Positions 50,275-56,201 of a DNA stretch of 56,201 bases are shown here, one piece after another. The notes beneath the pieces are model-generated. The model made no database searches, had not been told where the DNA came from, and worked only from the letters and a program-made list of their open reading frames with translations. How positions within the stretch are numbered: position 1 is the first letter of the stretch; every line of letters starts with the position of its first letter. The DNA is taken from NCBI GenBank assembly GCA_902493585.1, contig CABUPZ010000010.1:1-56201 (forward strand), in the 5' to 3' direction. This stretch comes from an uncultured Fusicatenibacter sp. GTDB lineage: Bacteria; Bacillota; Clostridia; Lachnospirales; Lachnospiraceae. The translations under genes were made by a program, and so were the position numbers.

Positions 50275-51081
50275 TTACGATATCCTTACTCCCTGCACCA
50301 CAAAACGCTGAGAGGAATCTCGCGCAGCACAGGTGGACAGGGTAACAATCTTGCTGTTTTCATCCATCGCCGGAACTTCCAGCGGAATTTCGCTTCTGGC
50401 TGCCATATCCGCCTGATACTGGGTAAACGCTTCTCCCGGACCGGAAAACAGGGTGTACGCATCGCTTACCGCATCGGTATAAAAGGCGCTGAACGCCTGA
50501 TACCGATAATTTCCCTCCGGGGTAAGGATCCAGAAATAGACACTGTCCTTATAACTCTCTCTCTCCTTGAAAAATTTCAGTTTTCCGAACATGGACTGAT
50601 TCTTCATATTATGACCATACACGATGGTGTTGCAGTCGGAAAAATCCCCGCTGTTCTGATAATCCACAAATATGGATCCCGCATAGTTGCTGTTTCCTTC
50701 ATAAGTCGTATGCAGATACTCGTCGTTGTCCGCTCCCTGAACAATGGGATAACTGATATCCAACGCTTCGATGTACAGCCATCCTTTCACATCCGGATTG
50801 ATCGCCTGGAGAGACGCAAAATCCACCGTCAGCGGCGGCTGAGCCGGCTGTTCCTCCACGCTGCTGCTGTCTTCTGTCTTGGGCTGTTCCGCAGCCGGCG
50901 TCACGACAGCCGTGTACTGCCGCAGCTCCTCGTATTCATCCGTGCCCTCCTTGTATGAGAGGAATATTTTGATCAGATTATATGCAGAAAAAACAAGTAC
51001 ACACAGCGCCAGGACGAACAGAACTCTCCAGAGAATTTTTCCGGCTGTACTTCCTGATTTTTTCTTTCCTTTTTTTGCCAT
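50275..51081 (-). CDS. srtB: Class B sortase
   Basis: Sortase B is a membrane transpeptidase that attaches proteins to the cell wall. The 268 residues have a membrane anchor (about 15-36), an unstructured stem (VTPAAEQPKTEDSSSVEEQP), and the catalytic domain: IVYGHNMKNQSMFGKL (His), TLSTC (Cys251) and R259. The length and the extra helix region fit class B. No obvious substrate with a sorting signal is nearby, so it may serve proteins encoded elsewhere. Confidence 0.92.
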   Translation of the reverse strand: MAKKGKKKSGSTAGKILWRVLFVLALCVLVFSAYNLIKIFLSYKEGTDEYEELRQYTAVVTPAAEQPKTEDSSSVEEQPAQPPLTVDFASLQAINPDVKGWLYIEALDISYPIVQGADNDEYLHTTYEGNSNYAGSIFVDYQNSGDFSDCNTIVYGHNMKNQSMFGKLKFFKERESYKDSVYFWILTPEGNYRYQAFSAFYTDAVSDAYTLFSGPGEAFTQYQADMAARSEIPLEVPAMDENSKIVTLSTCAARDSSQRFVVQGVRIS

Positions 51082-51198
51082 TTTCCATCTCCTGAAGTGT
51101 TATTTGCATGAAAAAATGCCTTTTGCTTCTTATATTTTATTTCATCCTCTTTTCACTTGTCAACCTTTACATTTTCAGCGATTCCAAGTACAATAGTA

Positions 51199-51347
51199 GA
51201 CAGAGTGTAACTATTCAGCCAGGTCTGCGCATTTACTGCGCAGACCGCATAAAAACGTAGCGCTTATGGGCATCCGCCCCATCGCGAAGCGATTTTTCAT
51301 GGGCGGATGCCGTAACAGTTCTGCTGGCTGAACTGTTACGACAGAGT
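51199..51347. mobile_element. 133-bp GTAAC-ended MITE with 8-bp target duplication
   Basis: The element 51207-51339 begins GTAACTATTCAGCCAG and its other end, read inwards, is GTAACAGTTCAGCCAG. It is flanked by GACAGAGT at 51199-51206 and again at 51340-51347. Inside are a GGTCTGCGCA/TGCGCAGACC hairpin (51222-51246), a GGCATCCGCCC/GGGCGGATGCC stem (51269-51311) with ATCGCgaaGCGAT nested, and no coding frame. GTAA ends plus 8-bp duplication are typical of the IS66 family, so it is probably moved in trans by an IS66 transposase. It lies in the 334-base gap between srtB and the GltD-like gene. Confidence 0.85.
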
Positions 51348-51415
51348 TACTGTTCATACCGCTGTATATTGGTTCGTAAGATCCGGCGGTCATCTTATTT
51401 GAAAGGAAAGATGTT

Positions 51416-52666
51416 ATGGCAATTCATGTATTAGATGAAGCAAACCGTTGTCTGAACTGTAAAGTTCCCCAGTGTCAGAAAGGCTGCCCCATCCACACAC
51501 CGATCCCTACCGTCATCCAGCTGATGCTCAACGGAAAGCTGGATGAGGCGGGATGGATGCTCTTTGAGAACAACCCTCTGACCACGGTATGTAGTCTGGT
51601 CTGCAATCACGAAAACCAGTGCGAAGGCCACTGCGTACTTGGAAAAAAAGGCGCTCCGGTACATTTTTCGACCATCGAAAACTATATTTCCAGTACCTAC
51701 AGTTCCAAAATGGTCAAAGGTCCGGCTCCGTCCAACGGAATGCGTGTCGCGATCATCGGTTCCGGTCCCGCCGGCCTGACCATCGCTGTTCTGCTGGCGC
51801 GCAAGGGATATCAGGTCACGATTTTTGAAGGCAAGGACAAGATCGGCGGCGTCCTGCGCTACGGCATCCCGGAGTTCCGGCTTCCCAAAAGCATTCTCGA
51901 TGATTTCGAGTACCGCCATCTGATCCTGAAAGATATCAAGGTTCGCCCGAACACGACCATCGGCGGAGCCATCTCCATTGACGATCTGCTCCGCGACGGC
52001 TATAAATCCATTTTTATCGGAACCGGAGTGTGGCGTCCCAACGCGCTGCACATCAAAGGGGAAACCCTTGGCCATGTACACTTTGGGATCAATTACCTGA
52101 ACAATCCGGACAGTTTCCACCTGGGAGAGCATGTGATCGTGATCGGCGCCGGCAATGCCGCAATGGATGTTGCCCGCACGGCTCTTCGAAAAGGAGTCCG
52201 TTCTCTGCAGTGCTTTTCACGCACCTCCACCGTTGCGGCAAGCAAGCATGAGTATGAGTACGCCGTCCTGGAAGGCGTAGAATTTATTTACTGCAAGATT
52301 CCGGTGGAAATCACCGATGACGGCGTCATCTTTGCTGACGCCCTGGAAAAGGAAGACGGTTCTGTGGAACAGATTCCAGGAACCGAGAAGCTTTACCCGG
52401 CAGACAGCGTGATCATCTCCATCAGCCAGGGACCGAAAAACAAACTGGTCAACACCACCAAAGGCCTGGATGTCAACAGACGCGGACTTCTTCTGACCGA
52501 CGAAGAAGGACATACCTCCCGTCCGGAGATCTTCGCCAGCGGCGATGTGGTCAACGGCGCACGGACGGTTGTTGAAGCGGTTGCACATTCCAAAGTCGTT
52601 GCAGAGGCGATGGACGCTTATATGCAGAGCCTTCCAAAGGAAGAAACTGCCACTGAAAAACAGTAA
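51416..52666 (+). CDS. GltD-like NAD(P)-dependent oxidoreductase
   Basis: The 416-residue flavoprotein resembles the glutamate-synthase small chain: an N-terminal Fe-S domain (RCLNCKVPQCQKGCPIHTPIP, CSLVCNHENQCEGHCVLGKKG), an FAD site AIIGSGPAGLTIAVLLA, GGVLRYGIPEFRLPK and an NADPH site VIGAGNAAMDVARTALRKG. No large subunit is adjacent, so it probably works with other partners, for example as an NfnB-like or stand-alone protein. The TAA stop is formed by the first bases of the inserted repeat element at 52663. Confidence 0.88.
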   Translation: MAIHVLDEANRCLNCKVPQCQKGCPIHTPIPTVIQLMLNGKLDEAGWMLFENNPLTTVCSLVCNHENQCEGHCVLGKKGAPVHFSTIENYISSTYSSKMVKGPAPSNGMRVAIIGSGPAGLTIAVLLARKGYQVTIFEGKDKIGGVLRYGIPEFRLPKSILDDFEYRHLILKDIKVRPNTTIGGAISIDDLLRDGYKSIFIGTGVWRPNALHIKGETLGHVHFGINYLNNPDSFHLGEHVIVIGAGNAAMDVARTALRKGVRSLQCFSRTSTVAASKHEYEYAVLEGVEFIYCKIPVEITDDGVIFADALEKEDGSVEQIPGTEKLYPADSVIISISQGPKNKLVNTTKGLDVNRRGLLLTDEEGHTSRPEIFASGDVVNGARTVVEAVAHSKVVAEAMDAYMQSLPKEETATEKQ

Positions 52667-52797
52667 CCGTTCAGCCAGCTGAACGGTTGCCGCATCTGCC
52701 CATGACAAATCGCTTCGCGATTGGGCGAATGCACACAGTCACTGCGTTCTCATTTGGTCTGCGCAGTTAATTGCGCAGACCAGATCGGAACGAAGGC
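52663..52797. mobile_element. Second, diverged composite GTAAC element
   Basis: The same modules as in the 51207 element, in the opposite orientation: palindrome GTAACCGTTCAGC...GAACGGTTGC (52663-52690), a GCAT.TGCCC/GGGCGAATGC stem with nested ATCGCttcGCGAT (52692-52732), a spacer alike in both copies, GGTCTGCGCA/TGCGCAGACC (52756-52781) and a degenerate right end. No clean flanking duplication is left. The rest of the gap to 52854 shows nothing else. Confidence 0.75.
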
Positions 52798-52854
52798 AAA
52801 AAAAATGCTCTCTACACTCCCACCTGACATGGAAACTGTAAAGAGTATTAAAAA

Positions 52855-52928
52855 TTGCGGGAGCAGGATTTGAACCTGCGGCCTTCGGGTTATGAGCCCG
52901 ACGAGCTTCCAGACTGCTCCATCCCGCG
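52855..52928 (-). tRNA. Initiator tRNA-fMet (CAT)
   Basis: The minus strand folds as a tRNA with anticodon CAT, three consecutive G-C pairs in the anticodon stem (GGG CTCATAA CCC) and an unpaired C1 opposite A72, all marks of the initiator. CCA is not encoded; a TTTTTAA stretch follows, which may end transcription. Confidence 0.93.
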
Positions 52929-52949
52929 CTGTTGTCTCCTGATATCTTT

Positions 52950-52978
52950 ATTATAGTTCCATTTTCCCCGTCTGTCAA
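52950..52978 (-). promoter_or_regulatory. Consensus promoter of tRNA-fMet
   Basis: TTGACA (52973-52978), 17 bp, TATAAT (52950-52955): a perfect sigma-A promoter about 21 bases before the tRNA. Confidence 0.88.
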
Positions 52979-53123
52979 TGCGGAAACGTCTAAAAATTTT
53001 GACTTTTTCTGATAAGTTCCGACATTTTTTTGATTTTTTTCGGGACAATCCAAAAATTTCAACATACCAACCTTCATTTTGCTCGATTCTGCACTTGATT
53101 TCTCCTTCGTTTTATGCTAGACT

Positions 53124-53163
53124 TTTACAGTCTGAAAAGTCAACTGTAAACTTTGACTGTAAA
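53124..53163 (+). promoter_or_regulatory. Candidate operator of the PTS-like gene
   Basis: TTTACAGT (53124-53131) and ACTGTAAA (53143-53150) form an inverted repeat, and ACTGTAAA recurs at 53156-53163. Three copies in 40 bases before the gene look like a repressor site. The regulator is not identifiable. Confidence 0.45.
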
Positions 53164-53234
53164 TAAGCTGTTTCGGACGCTGGTTGAATTCCCGACGATT
53201 CCGCAGCAGACATCATCACATGGGAGGACAAGTT

Positions 53235-54299
53235 ATGAAAACTCTGAAAAAGGTGTGTACCCACATCTTTATCGACGGCCTTGGAGGAATGACCCACGGC
53301 CTGTTTGCAACTCTGATTATCGGAACGATCCTGCAGCAGATCGGCACCCTGATCGGCGGCTCCGTCGGCGATATGATCTTCCAGATCGGCAAGATCGCCG
53401 CAGCCCTGACCAGTGCAGGCATCGGCATCGGTGTCGCCGTGAAATACCGGGAAAGCTCTCTGGTCACAGTATCCGCTGCCATCGCCGGAGTCATCGGCGG
53501 CTATGCCAGCCAGCTCCTCGCAGGAACTTTCTTTGTGGACGGAAATGTGATCTTCTCCGGTCCGGGCGAACCTCTGGGAGCGTTCGTGGCAGCTTTCGTC
53601 GGTATCACCATCGGACATCTGGTCTCAGGCAAAACGAAACTGGATATCATCCTGACACCAGTAGTCACCATCGCCGCCGGCGGCGCTGCGGGACTTCTGG
53701 CGGGCCCTCCTGTCTCACGTCTCATGACCGGCCTTGGCAGTATCATCAACTGGGGAACGGAACAGCAGCCGCTTCTGATGGGTATCATCGTCTCCGTCGT
53801 AATGGGAATGGTCCTGACCCTTCCGATCAGCTCCGCTGCACTTGGAATCATCCTGAACCTTTCCGGTCTTGCCGCCGGTGCAGCGACCATCGGCTGCTGC
53901 TGCAACATGATCGGATTTGCCGTTGCCAGCTACCGCGAAAATGGATTCGGTGGCTTTATTGCCCAGGGAATCGGAACCTCCATGCTCCAGGTACCCAATA
54001 TCATGCGTCATCCGCTGATCTGGCTGCCGGCAATCCTTTCCAGCGCCATTCTCGGTCCTGTGGGAACCATGCTGGCAAATATGCAGAACAATGCCACCGG
54101 TTCCGGAATGGGCTCCGCTGGGCTGGTCGGACAGCTTACCACCTATGAAACCATGATCACCTACGATCCAGCCAGTGTCGTACTCGTAAAGATCCTACTG
54201 CTGCACTTCGTTCTTCCTGCTGTGCTGTCCCTGATCTTCTCTGAAATGATGAGAAAGAAAGGATGGATCCGGGAAGGAGACATGGCTCTCGGTCTTTGA
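53235..54299 (+). CDS. PTS IIC-like membrane permease (PF13303 type)
   Basis: This 354-residue membrane protein of about eight to ten spans begins MKTLKKVCTHIFIDGLGGMT and carries GGSVGDMIFQIGKIAAALTS, IAAGGAAGLLAGPPVSRLM and NIMRHPLIWLPAILSSAILG, fitting the PTS_EIIC_2 family. No IIA or IIB genes are next to it, so its energy coupling and sugar are unknown. GGGAGGACAAGTT precedes the ATG. Confidence 0.8.
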   Translation: MKTLKKVCTHIFIDGLGGMTHGLFATLIIGTILQQIGTLIGGSVGDMIFQIGKIAAALTSAGIGIGVAVKYRESSLVTVSAAIAGVIGGYASQLLAGTFFVDGNVIFSGPGEPLGAFVAAFVGITIGHLVSGKTKLDIILTPVVTIAAGGAAGLLAGPPVSRLMTGLGSIINWGTEQQPLLMGIIVSVVMGMVLTLPISSAALGIILNLSGLAAGAATIGCCCNMIGFAVASYRENGFGGFIAQGIGTSMLQVPNIMRHPLIWLPAILSSAILGPVGTMLANMQNNATGSGMGSAGLVGQLTTYETMITYDPASVVLVKILLLHFVLPAVLSLIFSEMMRKKGWIREGDMALGL

Positions 54300-54307
54300 T
54301 TTTTACA

Positions 54308-54343
54308 ATCGCCCGGCTGCCGTTATAACAGCCGCCGGGCGAT
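54308..54343. terminator. Hairpin between convergent PTS-like and serine hydrolase genes
   Basis: ATCGCCCGGC (54308-54317) pairs with GCCGGGCGAT (54334-54343); CTTTATACT follows. Weak T-run. Confidence 0.6.
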
Positions 54344-54414
54344 CTTTATACTATCTTTATCCTATCTTTCTGCCATTCTTTTTAAAAACGAATTACATCC
54401 AATCCCTGCGACAG

Positions 54415-56187
54415 TTATTGCTGCGGTATCATTGTCTCGTCTTCTTCTCCGGGCTGGATCAGAGTCCCGTATACCACCGGTTCAATCGTCCGCTTCATCA
54501 GCAGATGGATCACTTCATCTCCGCCTCTCTCCTTGATATAGCTGAGAAACTTCCCCGTCATTTCCGACATGATACTTTCCAGCCCTTCCATGATCAGCGC
54601 ACAGCCCGGCGTTTCGTTCCAGCGCACTTCGATCCGGTCCCCCTGGAAATAAACCCTCAGAGTCCTGCGCATCGCCTCTTCCAGAAAGGCAATCCCAATC
54701 TTCAGCACCTGGATCCCATCCTCGTTGGACGCAAATTCTACGGTCGCTCCCACCAGATATTTCTCCTGGTTCACTTCCACTGTACTTACCGCGGCGCCGT
54801 TTCTGCCAAGTTCTATCCGGTGATGATCCTCTCCTTCTTCCAGCAGAAGGTACAGCCTTCCCTGTTCATAGCAAAATCCCATCTTCTGTATTCCATTGGA
54901 AAAATTATTGTGAAACACCTGCATCGCCAGAGGAAACAGCCCCACATGGACGTCTTCCATCTGATACATCTTTCCGTCCAGAAGTCTCTCCCTGCCATAT
55001 TCTGCCGCAGCGTTTCTCCTTCCCGGGCAATGATTTTTCCAGCCTCCCCGAAGGATCGGCGCTCTGTCATACTGGATCCCTGCGATCTTCCGCTGCAGGA
55101 TCGCAAGCTGCCTCTGTTTCCATTCGTCCTCCGGAAGATGATCCGCAGCGCTGAAATCCTTTCCGAAATACTTTCTCAGGATCCGCAGCAGGTCACAGTT
55201 CACAAACAACTCATTGCTTCCCGCATTGGTCACCAGAACCATCTCCAGATCCGGAAGAACCAGCACGTTCTGTCCGAGCATCCCGTTGAACGCATAGCTG
55301 CCGGGACGCTCCTCCATCCAAATCTGATATCCGTATCCATATTTTCCCATCCGTTCGTCCGGCATGGAATGAACCGCTGTGGAACGTTCCACCCATCCCT
55401 CCGGAAGCACCCGTTTTCCTTCCCAGATACCATCCTGAAGATACAGCTGTCCAAGCTTCGCCGCATCTTCCGGACACAGGAACAGCCCCCAGCCGCCTTT
55501 TGTGATCCCCGCCGGGCAGCTCTCCCAGAAAATATGCTCAATTCCCAGAGGCTCCCACAGGCGCGGGGTCAGATATTCCATCATGGACATTCCCGTCCGT
55601 TCCGTGACGATCGCGGACAGCATATAAGAATTCATGCTGTTATACTCAAACGTAGTACCCGGAGTCCCCCGAACCGGTGCGTCAAGGAAACCGCTGACCC
55701 AGTCGTTTCCGGAAACCGCGCCCATTTCATTGAAATTCACGCCGCTCTGCATGGTCAGCAGGTCTTCCACTGTGATCTCCGGACGCAGGATTTTCTGCAG
55801 CAGTCCCACATGCCCTTCAAAGATCTTGTGGATATCTTCATCCAGCGATACTTTTCCCTCTGCTTCCAGAAATCCGATCGCCATTCCGGTGATACTTTTG
55901 CACATGGAATACGTGACATGCCAGATTCCACTCTGATACGGTGAAAAATTGCATTCACAGATCTTCTTTCCATGGCGAAGGATCATCAGGTGATGCATAT
56001 CCGTCAGTCTGCTGTCCTCCAGTTCCCGGATCATTTTTGCCAGATACTCGCTGGAGATTCCCTGGCTCTCCGGAGTTGCTTCCTCAAAGCAGGATCTGCC
56101 AAAGGAAGGAGATGTCATTGTCTTTTGCGGAACAAAATCCGTCCTGCCCAGATGCCCGGTCGTTCCGTTCATCAGCTCCCATACCAT
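54415..56187 (-). CDS. Serine hydrolase, beta-lactamase class C family
   Basis: The protein has the serine beta-lactamase/D-Ala-D-Ala carboxypeptidase-like fold: the SxxK motif SMCK in VTYSMCKSITGMAIG (about residues 93-96), LLTMQSGVNF, the YxN-type FEYNSMNSYML and GYGYQIW, ending in a long C-terminal extension (about 350-590) of beta type. Members are esterases, peptidases or unknown. The reading frame stays open to the window edge at 56201, so the true start may be upstream; ATG 56172 has GGGAG just before it. Confidence 0.8.
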   Translation of the reverse strand: MVWELMNGTTGHLGRTDFVPQKTMTSPSFGRSCFEEATPESQGISSEYLAKMIRELEDSRLTDMHHLMILRHGKKICECNFSPYQSGIWHVTYSMCKSITGMAIGFLEAEGKVSLDEDIHKIFEGHVGLLQKILRPEITVEDLLTMQSGVNFNEMGAVSGNDWVSGFLDAPVRGTPGTTFEYNSMNSYMLSAIVTERTGMSMMEYLTPRLWEPLGIEHIFWESCPAGITKGGWGLFLCPEDAAKLGQLYLQDGIWEGKRVLPEGWVERSTAVHSMPDERMGKYGYGYQIWMEERPGSYAFNGMLGQNVLVLPDLEMVLVTNAGSNELFVNCDLLRILRKYFGKDFSAADHLPEDEWKQRQLAILQRKIAGIQYDRAPILRGGWKNHCPGRRNAAAEYGRERLLDGKMYQMEDVHVGLFPLAMQVFHNNFSNGIQKMGFCYEQGRLYLLLEEGEDHHRIELGRNGAAVSTVEVNQEKYLVGATVEFASNEDGIQVLKIGIAFLEEAMRRTLRVYFQGDRIEVRWNETPGCALIMEGLESIMSEMTGKFLSYIKERGGDEVIHLLMKRTIEPVVYGTLIQPGEEDETMIPQQ

Positions 56188-56201
56188 TTCTATCGTATTC
56201 A

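Noticed and set aside
52739..53077. 112-residue open frame over the tRNA
   Set aside because: It reads through the tRNA-fMet gene and its promoter; a typical tRNA shadow.
53153..54148. 331-residue open frame on the plus strand inside the PTS-like gene
   Set aside because: Ser/Arg/His-rich translation in a second frame of a clear membrane-protein gene.
1..56201. CRISPR array, prophage or classical defence system
   Set aside because: No regularly spaced repeats, no phage structural or integrase genes and no recognisable defence proteins; the repeats found are dispersed and of MITE type.

Overview
The window looks like a chromosomal segment of a spore-forming, anaerobic gut Firmicute of the family Lachnospiraceae (Blautia / Mediterraneibacter-like). 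This is inferred from the Bacillus/Clostridium-type gene order around spoIIE-tilS-hpt-ftsH, the YabP/YabQ/CotS/CwlD sporulation genes, short ferredoxins and DUF1858, glycosidases for host and plant sugars, and strong AGGAGG ribosome-binding sites. Most genes are ordinary core genes, and most lie on the minus strand.

Layout. 0.3-7.7 kb (minus): hup-rqcP, yabP-yabQ-divIC, spoIIE, tilS-hpt and ftsH, a division/sporulation block in conserved order; ftsH is interrupted by a frameshift. 8.0-11.5 kb: mazG, pgm and a CotS-type coat gene. 11.6-15.9 kb: a small accessory island with a GNAT, a shortened Nudix protein, a DUF3786 protein, an aminoglycoside-phosphotransferase-like gene and several broken gene fragments. 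15.9-22.5 kb: cca, dCMP deaminase, upp, rpiB, a YwlE-like protein without its catalytic Cys, sua5 and proS. 22.6-29.3 kb: a phosphotriesterase-like pseudogene, a membrane protein, and an AraC regulator divergent from uxuA-uxuB-uxaC, which take glucuronate to 2-keto-3-deoxygluconate. 29.6-33.1 kb: a lipoprotein serpin and a GH42 beta-galactosidase. 33.3-42.9 kb: a c-di-AMP receptor (DarA), cwlD / DivIVA-like / GH18 spore-envelope genes, mecA, a ferredoxin, DUF1858, a MerR-type protein, a GH20 enzyme and a GNAT-C protein. 43.0-48.2 kb: rpsF-ssb-rpsR and gdpP-rplI-dnaB. 48.3-49.2 kb: a c-di-GMP-I riboswitch followed by gene debris. 49.3-56.2 kb: DUF951, a sirtuin, sortase B, a GltD-like flavoprotein, initiator tRNA, a PTS IIC-like permease and a serine hydrolase.

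The most interesting signals are not ordinary genes. (1) A dispersed intergenic repeat family has GTAAC...GTTAC ends. One 133-bp copy is flanked by a perfect 8-bp direct repeat, and a 28-bp minimal copy by a perfect 9-bp repeat. GTAA ends with 8-bp duplications are typical of IS66, so this looks like an IS66-mobilised MITE family with about eleven recognisable copies here. (2) A probable sigma-E promoter for yabPQ sits inside the rqcP terminator hairpin, so that only sporulation transcripts would expose the yabP ribosome-binding site. (3) The spoIIE promoter has a 21-bp spacer and 0A boxes, as in Bacillus, although this SpoIIE lacks the multi-spanning membrane domain. (4) A well-preserved c-di-GMP riboswitch and terminator now lead only into a hydrogenase-tail/rubrerythrin chimera.

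Calls rest on reading translations, motifs and spacing by eye. No database search, folding program or alignment was run.
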